Source: JAEUNX01 sp034004685
Lineage (GTDB): Bacteria > Pseudomonadota > Gammaproteobacteria > Burkholderiales > Rhodocyclaceae
Length of the DNA stretch: 30,730 nucleotides
NCBI GenBank assembly: GCA_034004685.1
Contig: JAVEWG010000042.1
Location: 1 to 30,730, forward strand
Direction of reading: 5' to 3'
The notes below the pieces were generated by a model. The model made no database searches, was not told the DNA's origin, and saw only the letters and a list, made by a program, of their open reading frames with translations. Below, piece after piece: positions 14,309 to 21,619 of the stretch. Numbering within the stretch: the first letter of the stretch is position 1; every line of letters starts with the position of its first letter. A program made the translations under genes and the position numbers.

Positions 14309-16456
14309 TCATCGCTCCTCAAACTGGCCCGGCGGGCGATTCCGCTGGAAGCGTTCCTGAAGCTCCCGCTGGTCCCGGTGGATTTCACGCCGCTGAAGGC
14401 CAGATTCCGGCAGTGGGGCCTGGGATGTTTCGATCCGGGCGCGCTGTGGGATCCGGGCCTCTGTCCGATTCTCCTGGGGACCGGCCCGTGATTCGCGGTT
14501 CCCTTGGTCGCTGCTGTTTCCCCACGCCTGGCGAGGATTGTGGCGTTCCGGGCGAAACTGGCTTTCAGGCGGCGGGGCAGGGCGTTCCCTGCGGGTATCC
14601 GGAACCGGGCGAGCCTCCGGGCCACGGGGAGGCTCCATCAGTTCCACCGGGCGCCGGATCTCCTCCATCCGCTGGATCCGGGAAGGCAGCGGGGTGGCGG
14701 GGTGGGTTTCCGGCATGGGATGGGTTGGTTGCTGGAGCTGGGGCGGAGGTCTGAAGCGTTCGCTGCCCCGGCGTTCGCCATCCGGCGCCATCGATGGACG
14801 GCTTTCCTGTAAATCCCGGATCCGATCCTGAGAGCGCTCCTCAGCCCGCTGGCGGGCTTTGGAAAGCTCGGAGGACTCTGGGCCACTCTCTGCCGGCCCG
14901 GGGGCCGGCAACACCCGCATAGGCTGTTCTTGGCGGGCTCCCCGGGGGCTGGGTGGGTCCACCCGGGGCGGGCCGGCGTCCCGAACCCCCTGACCGCTGC
15001 GGGAGAAACGCTCGGCCAGTTCGTCCTGATCCACCGGCGGCGCTGGGGGACGACGGGTGGTGAACACCGGCCGCTCTCGCTCGAACCTGGGCGGGGCCTC
15101 CCGGCGTTCCGCCCTCCCCACCCGGCTGTTGGCAACCGGCGCGAGGGCCGGCATGGTGGTATCTACCGGAGCTTGCTCCAGATCCCTCCCGGAAAACCTA
15201 AGGGCCTCCCGATGAACCGGCCGGCCTTCCACGAAGGCCCGCTGGGTCAGGGCGGTCACGGCACCCGGGATGCGGCGGTTCTGGTAATCCCGGGGGCCTT
15301 CGCGATGAAGGGCTTCCCGCTCCACCAGAATGGTTCGGTTGATCCGGCTGTAGTAGCCCTCGCTGGCCCAATAGACGGGCCGATAGGCTTCCCGTGGGCC
15401 CAGGGGAAACCAGGCCACCGCCGGGCCGCTGGAGGCGGACAGATTCCAGCCCGCGCCCCCCACGAAGGCCACCAGGGCCGGGGCGTAGCAGGGGCGCCGC
15501 ACCACTGGGCCGGGAACCCAGATCCAGCGGCTGCGCACCTGGGCCCAGCGGCCGTAGTGGAAGGGGGCGAAACCCCAGGGGGCGTCGTCCACCCACGTCC
15601 AGCCCCAGGGGGCGATCCAGGCCCAGTGGCCATGGCGGTAGGGCGCCCAGCCGGTGATGGTGATGCGGGGCGCCCACACCTGGCCATAGCCCGGTTCGTC
15701 TCGCCAGTCGCCGTAGTCGTCCAGGTCTTCATAGCCCACCATGTCCGGGGACAGGTAGCGGCCGGCGGCCCGGCTCCGCTCCCGCTCGATGCGGCTTTCT
15801 ACCCAACGGTCGAAGCCGTCGCGCCAGGGCAGGTCAGGATCCTCCCAGGTTAGCCGCCCATCCTGGAAACGGGCATGGAGAGGGGCTTCCAAGCGACGGC
15901 GGCCCGCTTCATCGTGGGCAGTGGCCGAGCCCCGGCGCAGAATCACCTCAGTGGTGTTGCGGACGGGGTCCACCTGGATCCGGTAATCCCCCGGGCGGTC
16001 GATGACCAAGGCCAGGTCCGGGGTGGAGATCTCCAGCCGTTCGCTGCCCTCCACATCCCGCACATGAACGGCCAGGGTACCCCGGCCCAGTTCGAACTGG
16101 GCGTTGTCGTCGTCCAGCTCCAGGATGCTCAGGCTGGTTTCCCCGTCAGCCCGCAACACCGCCGAGCCGATGGAAAGCTCCGTGCGGGCGCCCCTGTCGG
16201 CCCACACCCGGTCGCCGCTGGTGAGGGGGCGGGTGGTACGGGCTTCGACCCAGTCGTCGGTGCCAGCAGGGGAAAAACTTACCGTCCCCTGGATGTGGTT
16301 GAGCCGCCCCGCCCTACCCGGCGGGTCCGCCGCAGCCTGGGCCAGCCCGACCACCGCCATGATCGCCACGAGGCCAGCCCGCAGCCCCTGCAAGCCCCAA
16401 TGCCAGCCTCCCTGGCCGCCGGGCGCCGCCCCACTCACTACAACTGACTCGTTCAT
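14309..16456 (-). CDS. Secreted FecR-like / DUF6600 protein with proline-arginine-rich C-terminal half
   Basis: About 715 residues. The ATG at 16454-16456 has AAGGA eight bases upstream and opens a signal peptide (hydrophobic GLVAIMAVVGLAQAAA, cleavage near 43); a longer frame to 16513 is less likely. Residues ~50-170 form a FecR-like beta domain (LNHIQGTVSFSPAG; LTSGDRVWADRGARTELSIG; LRRGSATAHDEAG). Residues ~225-390 are the Trp/Tyr-rich DUF6600 region (GHWAWIAPWGWTWVDDAPWG; FHYGRWAQVRSRWIWVPGPV). The C-terminal ~300 residues are low-complexity, rich in Arg, Glu, Pro and Gln, and probably disordered. It is exported to the periplasm or cell surface. The function of the family is not established. 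It is the last minus-strand gene of the block bracketed by elements A and B. Confidence 0.85.
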   Translation of the reverse strand: MNESVVVSGAAPGGQGGWHWGLQGLRAGLVAIMAVVGLAQAAADPPGRAGRLNHIQGTVSFSPAGTDDWVEARTTRPLTSGDRVWADRGARTELSIGSAVLRADGETSLSILELDDDNAQFELGRGTLAVHVRDVEGSERLEISTPDLALVIDRPGDYRIQVDPVRNTTEVILRRGSATAHDEAGRRRLEAPLHARFQDGRLTWEDPDLPWRDGFDRWVESRIERERSRAAGRYLSPDMVGYEDLDDYGDWRDEPGYGQVWAPRITITGWAPYRHGHWAWIAPWGWTWVDDAPWGFAPFHYGRWAQVRSRWIWVPGPVVRRPCYAPALVAFVGGAGWNLSASSGPAVAWFPLGPREAYRPVYWASEGYYSRINRTILVEREALHREGPRDYQNRRIPGAVTALTQRAFVEGRPVHREALRFSGRDLEQAPVDTTMPALAPVANSRVGRAERREAPPRFERERPVFTTRRPPAPPVDQDELAERFSRSGQGVRDAGPPRVDPPSPRGARQEQPMRVLPAPGPAESGPESSELSKARQRAEERSQDRIRDLQESRPSMAPDGERRGSERFRPPPQLQQPTHPMPETHPATPLPSRIQRMEEIRRPVELMEPPRGPEARPVPDTRRERPAPPPESQFRPERHNPRQAWGNSSDQGNRESRAGPQENRTEARIPQRARIETSQAPLPESGLQRREIHRDQRELQERFQRNRPPGQFEER

Positions 16457-16585
16457 GCTCGTTTCCTTGAAAACTGGCAAGCCTTCAACCTGATTCGCGG
16501 GGTCCATCCCCACTAATATCAGACTAATCGAGTCAGAACGGGTCGCCGTGACGCCTTGGCAACCAGGTGTTTCGTGCCCTAAGGC

Positions 16586-17548
16586 TTAATCCCAGGGGGC
16601 GTCGGTGGGGGCCGGTTGGGAGGGCTTGGCGCTGGGGGTGGCACTGGAACCGGCCTGGAGTTCGCCCCCCAGGATTTCCACCACCGCCGGAATCAGGCGC
16701 TGGAGCTCGCCGGTCATGAGGGAAAAATGGGCGTCGAATAGTTCGGCGGCGGTTTCGCCGCTGCCTTCCAGCTGTTCCTGGACTCCATCCAGGAAGGCCA
16801 GGCGCTTGATCTCGGCCTTGTCGGTGAGGACGAAGGAAACCCGGTCGTCGAAGGTCAGGGCCAGCCGGGTGGGGAGCTTGCCGGCGGCCAGATGGGCCTT
16901 CACCTCGTCGCCCTCCAGGGTGTGGCGCACGTAGCGCACGGCGGCCTTGTCTTCCGCGATCGAACGCAACTCGCAGTCCTGGTCGATGGTGAAGCCGGCC
17001 GGGGCCTCGCCCCCCGCCAGCCAGTCCGCCATGGCCGAACCCGGGGAGCGTTCGGTGCGCAGCAGGGTGAGGGGAAAGCTGTCCAGGCTCTGGCGCAGGG
17101 CCTCCAGCACATCCTCCGCCCGGGCCGGGCTGGGGGCATCCACCACCAGCCAGCCTTTGGCCGGGTCGATCCAGGCGAAGACCCGGCGGCGGCGGGAGAA
17201 GGCCCGGGGCAGGAGTTCCTGGGTGACCTGCTCCCGCAGTTCCTTCATCTGCTTGCGGCCGGGCTTGTAACCTTGGGCGGCCTCCATGTCCTCCGCCTTT
17301 TCCTCGGCCACCTGCTTGACCACCGAGCTGGGCAGCAGTTTATGTTCCACCCCCAGGCTGATGAGCCACTGGCCCCCCACGGCATGGACCAGGCGGTCGT
17401 CTCCGGCGGGGGAAACCCAGCCCCGGCTTTCCATGTCCTGGCTGCCGCAGGGTTGAAAGCGCCGGCGGGCGAGCTGGTCTTCCAGGGCTTCGATCTGGAT
17501 GGGCCAGGGGGCGGGCAGGCGGTAAATCTGGAGATTCTTGAACCACAT
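16586..17548 (-). CDS. rdgC: Recombination-associated protein RdgC
   Basis: 320 residues, the usual RdgC length. The N-terminus MWFKNLQIYRL and the segments FQPCGSQDMESRGWVSP, SSVVKQVAEEKAEDME and FAWIDPAKGWLVVDAPSPARA are characteristic of the family. RdgC forms a ring-shaped dimer that encircles double-stranded DNA and limits RecA loading, and it has been tied to replication-fork repair and, in Neisseria, to pilin variation. The C-terminal tail is Ser/Pro/Ala-rich. It lies on the minus strand between the DUF1857 gene (65-base gap) and the DUF6600 gene (129-base gap). The upstream gap holds no obvious terminator, so co-transcription with the DUF1857 gene is possible. Confidence 0.94.
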   Translation of the reverse strand: MWFKNLQIYRLPAPWPIQIEALEDQLARRRFQPCGSQDMESRGWVSPAGDDRLVHAVGGQWLISLGVEHKLLPSSVVKQVAEEKAEDMEAAQGYKPGRKQMKELREQVTQELLPRAFSRRRRVFAWIDPAKGWLVVDAPSPARAEDVLEALRQSLDSFPLTLLRTERSPGSAMADWLAGGEAPAGFTIDQDCELRSIAEDKAAVRYVRHTLEGDEVKAHLAAGKLPTRLALTFDDRVSFVLTDKAEIKRLAFLDGVQEQLEGSGETAAELFDAHFSLMTGELQRLIPAVVEILGGELQAGSSATPSAKPSQPAPTDAPWD

Positions 17549-17613
17549 GGAGATGTCCTTGCAGAAAACGGCCCCGGCCCTGGAACCAGGGCGGCGGGGA
17601 AAAGATTGGAAGG

Positions 17614-18078
17614 TTACTGAATGCGGCTGGAGGCGGCGATCATGCGGATGACCCGCACGGTGTCGATGTCCGATTCCCGGTAGGCGGATTTGACGAACTC
17701 GGCATAGGGCACCCCTCCATCGTCTTCGGACAGACTGGTGGCGTAGGCAAAACGCAGGAACAGGGCGCCTTCGCCGGGCTCTTCGATGGTGATGGTGAGG
17801 CTGCCGCCGGCATGCTCGCGGGTGGCGTCGGATTCAAAACGCATCCAGGACAGGGCTTCGAAGCTCACCCGGTCCTCGATCACCGCCTGGCCGAAGCTCA
17901 GGCGGCGGGTCAGGGTATTGTCGGTGCGGGCCAGCACTTCACAGGCTTCCAGGCCCGGCAGGAAGGCCCGGGGGTCTTCCGCCCGGCACAGCAGGCCAAA
18001 CCACAGCTCCTCCCGGGTCAGGGGGGCTTCCAGGGGATTGGAGGGGCCATTGATCTCCACCAGATGCTCGAACTTCAA
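17614..18078 (-). CDS. SRPBCC-fold protein, DUF1857 / AtaL-like
   Basis: 154 residues beginning MKFEHLVEINGPSNP, the typical opening of the DUF1857 family. Members have the Bet v 1-like (START/SRPBCC) fold, with a helix-grip cavity for a hydrophobic ligand. Also visible are the REELWFGLLCRAEDPRAF helix, the beta-strand rich middle and the C-terminal helix. It is cytoplasmic, with no signal peptide. The family is named after AtaL of polyketide clusters, but in proteobacteria the role is unknown. It is divergent from rsuA across 79 bases and upstream of rdgC in the same direction. Confidence 0.8.
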   Translation of the reverse strand: MKFEHLVEINGPSNPLEAPLTREELWFGLLCRAEDPRAFLPGLEACEVLARTDNTLTRRLSFGQAVIEDRVSFEALSWMRFESDATREHAGGSLTITIEEPGEGALFLRFAYATSLSEDDGGVPYAEFVKSAYRESDIDTVRVIRMIAASSRIQ

Positions 18079-18157
18079 ATCCGACTCCAGGCTGATTCGA
18101 GGGGCAATTCTACCCGGCCTGGCCAGGGGCCAGCCGGTTTCGGGTTAGCATCCGGCC

Positions 18158-18868
18158 ATGCAACTCGAACGAATTCTTCACGCTCAGGGTTTCGGAACCC
18201 GCAAGGAATGCCGGGCGCTGGCGCGCGCCGGCCTGGTACGGATCAACGGCGAAACGGTGGAGGATCCCTTCGCCGATTTCGCCACCCCAGGGCTGATTCT
18301 GGAGGTGGATGGGGAAGTCTGGCCCTTCCGGGAAAAAGCCTATCTCATGCTCCACAAGCCGGTGGACGTGGAGTGTTCCCACAAGCCCCAGTTCCACCCC
18401 AGCGTCTTTGCCCTGCTGCCGCCCCCCCTGGTAACCCGTGGGGTGCAAAGCGTGGGCCGCCTGGACCACGACACCACAGGGCTCTTGCTGCTCTCCGACG
18501 ATGGCCAGTTCATCCACACCTGGAGTTCCGGCAAAAAGCGCATTCCCAAGGTCTATGAAGTCACCACCAAGCATCCGGTGGACCAGGCCCTGGTGGACCA
18601 GCTGCTCCAGGGCGTGCAGCTCCACGACGAGCACGCCCCCATCGCCGCCGCGGCCTGCCAGCAAACCGGAGAACACAATCTGCTGCTGACCGTCACCGAG
18701 GGCAAATACCACCAGGTCAAGCGGATGGTGGCGGCCGCCGGCAACCGGGTGGAGGTGCTCCATCGCTGCCAGGTGGGAGGGCTGACCTTACCCGCCGATC
18801 TGGCGGTGGGTGATTGGTGTTGGTTGGAAGCCGACGACCTGACCCGCCTGGCTGACTTCCAAGCCTGA
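18158..18868 (+). CDS. rsuA: 16S rRNA pseudouridine(516) synthase, RsuA family
   Basis: 236 residues. An N-terminal S4 RNA-binding domain (ERILHAQGFGTRKECRALAR, then GLVRINGETV) is followed by the catalytic domain with the RsuA/RluB/E/F motif GRLDHDTTGLLLLSDDG containing the catalytic Asp103. KVYEVTTKHPV and EGKYHQVKRMVAAAGNRV are the other conserved motifs. The latter (EGKYHQVKRM) favours RsuA (16S U516) over RluB/RluE/RluF. It modifies the small subunit rRNA during assembly. The gene stands alone on the plus strand, divergent from the DUF1857 gene. Confidence 0.9.
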   Translation: MQLERILHAQGFGTRKECRALARAGLVRINGETVEDPFADFATPGLILEVDGEVWPFREKAYLMLHKPVDVECSHKPQFHPSVFALLPPPLVTRGVQSVGRLDHDTTGLLLLSDDGQFIHTWSSGKKRIPKVYEVTTKHPVDQALVDQLLQGVQLHDEHAPIAAAACQQTGEHNLLLTVTEGKYHQVKRMVAAAGNRVEVLHRCQVGGLTLPADLAVGDWCWLEADDLTRLADFQA

Positions 18869-18902
18869 AACCTGGTTTACCCCAACCCATCCTCCGGGCT
18901 GG

Positions 18903-18934
18903 AAGCGTTCTGAAACGCTTTCTCCCGGGGGATT
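18903..18934 (+). terminator. Weak hairpin downstream of rsuA
   Basis: AAGCGTT (18903-18909), loop CTGA, AACGCTT (18914-18920), followed after a GC-rich gap by TTTTCTTTT. The distance of the T-run from the stem makes intrinsic termination uncertain. Confidence 0.35.
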
Positions 18935-18987
18935 TTCTTTTCCAGGGGTCAAGCAAGACCCCTCTGGACGGCTTGCCGGCTTCTCCA

Positions 18988-19153
18988 CAAGGTTTTGTAT
19001 ACAAATCCTTTATATAAAAGATCATTAGTAAACATGTACGGCGGTTTTCTGTGGAAAACATCTATTTTCTATTACAGATCAAATAATTAATATCATCGAA
19101 AAACCGTTGAAAAGTACCGTTGATGCATGTGGGTGGATTGTTGGTGAATTTTC
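18988..19153 (-). repeat. Intergenic element B (mirror copy of element A)
   Basis: Read on the minus strand it carries the same four blocks as element A: GAAAATTCACC to CCCACA (19153-19128), TTTTCCACAG to CATGTTTACTAAT (19058-19024), TTTATATAAAG (from 19018) and TATACAAAACCTTG (19001-18988). The gap between blocks 1 and 2 is 69 bases in both copies, yet its sequence has diverged. TGTGGAAAA at 19050-19058 is one mismatch from a DnaA box. Just beyond it lie a TTGTGCACAA palindrome (19175-19184) and TTATCCACG (19209-19217). It is AT-rich against GC-rich neighbours and lies 66 bases upstream of earP. Confidence 0.75.
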
Positions 19154-19219
19154 GACTGGGCCGGATTTGCGCCCTTGTGCACAATCCGTCCCGCCTCTAT
19201 TCCTTGGGTTATCCACGCC

Positions 19220-20374
19220 ATGCCGGTTTTTGCCTCCGCGCCCCCTCCCATCTGGGACATCTTCTGCCGGGTTGTGGATAACTATGGGGATATCGGGGTT
19301 TGCTGGCGGCTGGCCAGGCAATTGGCCGGCGAGCGCGGCTTGCAGGTGCGGCTTTGGGTGGATGACCTCCTGGCCCTGGAGAAGCTCCGGGGGCCCACTC
19401 CGGAAAAATGCCTTTCATCCAATGAAATCAAGGTGTTTACCTGGGATCAAGCGGAGTCCGAGGTTAGCCCGGGAGATGTGGTGATCGAGGCCTTCGCCTG
19501 TGAATTACCCCAGTCCTTCCTGGCACGGATGGCCCTGCAGGTTAAGGCTCCCTTGTGGATAAATCTTGAATACCTGAGTGCGGAAAGATGGGTTGAGGCC
19601 TGTCATGGGCTGCCTTCGCCCCATCCGAGCCTGCCCTTGCGCAAGTTTTTCTTCTTTCCCGGCTTTACCCCGGCCACCGGCGGCTTGCTGCGGGAACAGG
19701 ACCTCCTGGCCCGGCGGGACGCCTTCCAGAGCGACCCGGCGGCCGTCCAGGCCTGGTGGGCGTCCATGGGGGGGAAGGATTGCTGGGGGGACCGGCTGAA
19801 TCTTTCTCTGTTCACCTACGAGGTGGCCGGTATCGGAGCCTGGCTGGACCGGCTGGCGGGGGGAGCCCGGCCGGTGCGCCTGTTGGTGCCGGAAGGGCGG
19901 GCGCTGGCCGCAGTGGCGTCCTGGTTCGGGGAGCCGGATCCCCGGCCCGGCCAGGCGTGGCGGCGGGGGCAACTGGCCTGCCACGTGCTGCCCTTCGTGG
20001 CGCAGCCCGACTACGATGCCCTGCTGTGGGCGTGCGACGTGAACCTGGTGCGGGGGGAGGATTCCTTCGTCCGCGCCCAGTGGGCCGGGCGGCCCTTCCT
20101 GTGGCACATCTACCAGCAGGACGAGGCCGCCCATGTGGCCAAGCTGGAGGCGTTTCTGGCCCGCTATCGGGTGGGGCTGGAGGCCGGGCCGGCGTCGGCC
20201 CTGGCTGATTTTTGGCGGGCGTGGGACCGCCAGGCCGGCCTGGACGCCGTCTGGACGGACTTCATGGGAGTCCTGCCGGAACTGGCGGAGCATGCCCGGG
20301 CCTGGGCGTGGGCCTTGGCGGAACAGCCGGATCTTGTCCGCAACCTGGTGAACTTTTGCGCCAAGGCTGTATAA
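19220..20374 (+). CDS. earP: EF-P arginine rhamnosyltransferase EarP
   Basis: 384 residues. The ATG at 19220 is followed by the family opening IWDIFCRVVDNYGDIGVCWR, which holds the catalytic Asp pair (Asp20, Asp24). The C-terminal GT-B nucleotide-binding stretch LVRGEDSFVRAQWAGRPFLW with HIYQQDEAAH is typical of EarP (DUF2331). EarP transfers rhamnose from dTDP-L-rhamnose to Arg32 of elongation factor P. That activated EF-P rescues ribosomes stalled at polyproline. The target gene efp follows 61 bases downstream in the same direction, and the efp product has Arg32, confirming the pairing. The start is set by the family N-terminus; the open frame continues upstream to 19175 and no good ribosome site is seen. 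Confidence 0.95.
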   Translation: MPVFASAPPPIWDIFCRVVDNYGDIGVCWRLARQLAGERGLQVRLWVDDLLALEKLRGPTPEKCLSSNEIKVFTWDQAESEVSPGDVVIEAFACELPQSFLARMALQVKAPLWINLEYLSAERWVEACHGLPSPHPSLPLRKFFFFPGFTPATGGLLREQDLLARRDAFQSDPAAVQAWWASMGGKDCWGDRLNLSLFTYEVAGIGAWLDRLAGGARPVRLLVPEGRALAAVASWFGEPDPRPGQAWRRGQLACHVLPFVAQPDYDALLWACDVNLVRGEDSFVRAQWAGRPFLWHIYQQDEAAHVAKLEAFLARYRVGLEAGPASALADFWRAWDRQAGLDAVWTDFMGVLPELAEHARAWAWALAEQPDLVRNLVNFCAKAV

Positions 20375-20375
20375 T
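20370..20375 (+). promoter_or_regulatory. Candidate efp promoter -10 at the earP stop codon
   Basis: TATAAT, a perfect -10, overlaps the earP stop (TAA 20372-20374). The -35 is poor (TGGTGA at 18-bp spacing). A TGCCGC-CTG-GCGGCA hairpin (20394-20408) lies in the resulting ~55-base leader of efp. This allows efp to be expressed more strongly than earP. Confidence 0.45.
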
Positions 20376-20435
20376 GACCGGTTTTCAACGAGTTGCCGCC
20401 TGGCGGCACTGTCCTATTTTCGTCAGGATATTTCC

Positions 20436-20993
20436 ATGAAAACCGCTCAGGAACTCCGCTCCGGCAACGTCATCATGGTGGGTAGCGACCCGCTGGTGGT
20501 GCAGAAGGCCGAATACAACAAGTCCGGCCGCAACGCCGCCGTGGTCAAGATGAAGCTCAAGAACCTCTTGACCGGCGCGCCTTCCGAGTCGGTGTACAAG
20601 GCCGACGACAAGTTCGAGCTGGTGGTCCTGGACCGCAAGGAAGTGACCTACTCCTACTTCGCCGATCCCATGTACGTGTTCATGGACGCTGACTACGAAC
20701 AGTACGAGGTGGAGGCGGAGAACATGACCGACGCCCTCAAGTACCTGGAAGACGGCCTGGCCTGCGAAGTGGTGTTCTACAACGGCAAGGCCATCTCCGT
20801 GGAACTGCCCAACTCCGTGGTGCGGGAAGTGACCTACACCGAGCCCGCCGTGAAAGGCGACACATCCGGCAAGGTCCTGAAGCCCGCCACCATCGGCACC
20901 GGCTTCGAGCTGATGGTCCCGGCCTTCGTGGAAATCGGCGACAAGATCGAAATCGATACCCGCACCGACGAGTACAAGAACCGGGTGAAGTAA
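20436..20993 (+). CDS. efp: Translation elongation factor P, Arg32 type
   Basis: 185 residues with the three beta-barrel domains of EF-P. The tip loop is YNKSGRNAAVVK with Arg32 at the position that EarP rhamnosylates (Lys in EpmA-type EF-P). The EF-P signature FELMVPAFVEIGDKIEIDTRT is near the C-terminus. The factor binds between the P and E sites of the ribosome and promotes peptide-bond formation at consecutive prolines. AGGA sits eight bases before the ATG. A strong intrinsic terminator closes the unit. Confidence 0.97.
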   Translation: MKTAQELRSGNVIMVGSDPLVVQKAEYNKSGRNAAVVKMKLKNLLTGAPSESVYKADDKFELVVLDRKEVTYSYFADPMYVFMDADYEQYEVEAENMTDALKYLEDGLACEVVFYNGKAISVELPNSVVREVTYTEPAVKGDTSGKVLKPATIGTGFELMVPAFVEIGDKIEIDTRTDEYKNRVK

Positions 20994-21013
20994 GGTCTTC
21001 CCGGATCAGCCAG

Positions 21014-21041
21014 AAAAGGGCCGTCAGGCCCTTTTTATTTT
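21014..21041 (+). terminator. Rho-independent terminator of earP-efp
   Basis: AAAAGGGCC (21014-21022), tetraloop GTCA, GGCCCTTTT (21027-21035), then TATTTTT. A 9-bp stem with a T-run both ends efp transcription and faces the convergent yfiR-like gene. Confidence 0.88.
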
Positions 21042-21088
21042 TCGGAGGCCAGGCAAGCCGGTGTTGCCCGGCAGGGTGGCGCCAGACT

Positions 21089-21619
21089 TCAGTTGGGCGG
21101 CGCCACAACGGTTCTGGCCAGCTTGAGCAGGGAGGAACTCAACTTGAGGCCCGCTTGCCGGCATCGTTCAAGATTCACGTCGAAAACCAGGCGTTTGCCA
21201 TCGGGTACGATGACGATTCCCACCGAGTTCTGTACCGGCGTGTCGCTCACCGTCAGCACCGCTTCGCTGCCCAGCAGGTTGTTGATTCTGGGCAGATTCA
21301 CCGTGGCCCGGTCGCCGATGAAGAGGATCTGGCAGTCAGAGATCCTGTCCAGGGAACTCAGCCGGACCACCGCCACCGGGTGGCCATGGATCCGTTTGCC
21401 CTCCAGCTTGCGCATGGCTAGACCCACCTCATCCTGATTCAGGGTGCAGATGTTGAAATGGGTCCGATCCGATTCTGGCCACTGGGTATAAAGGGCGAAG
21501 TTGTAGGTGTAGATCGCCTTCATGTCCTGCTCGGGTACCGGCTCGGCCCGCAGTCCGAAACTCAGGTGACCGAGCAGCAGGAAGGCAAGGTAGCGCAGGG
21601 GATTCCGCTCAAAGGTCAT
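21089..21619 (-). CDS. YfiR-family (DUF4154) periplasmic protein
   Basis: 176 residues. The ATG at 21617-21619 lies inside the end of the TonB-receptor gene (11-base overlap), so translation is coupled. A signal peptide is evident (RYLAFLLLGHLSFGLRA). The mature part shows family features: AIYTYNFALYTQWPE, ICTLNQDEVG, DCQILFIGD, LTVSDTPV, GIVIVPDGKRLVFDVNLE and RCRQAGLKLSSSLLKLARTV. In Pseudomonas, YfiR represses the diguanylate cyclase YfiN from the periplasm. In many proteobacteria YfiR-like proteins are encoded beside a TonB-dependent receptor and a membrane sensor enzyme. No GGDEF or kinase gene accompanies it here, so its partner is unlinked or missing. Confidence 0.88.
   Translation of the reverse strand: MTFERNPLRYLAFLLLGHLSFGLRAEPVPEQDMKAIYTYNFALYTQWPESDRTHFNICTLNQDEVGLAMRKLEGKRIHGHPVAVVRLSSLDRISDCQILFIGDRATVNLPRINNLLGSEAVLTVSDTPVQNSVGIVIVPDGKRLVFDVNLERCRQAGLKLSSSLLKLARTVVAPPN

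Noticed and set aside
19273..19281. Perfect DnaA box TGTGGATAA inside earP
   Set aside because: It encodes the conserved VVDN of the EarP N-terminus, so coding constraint explains it.
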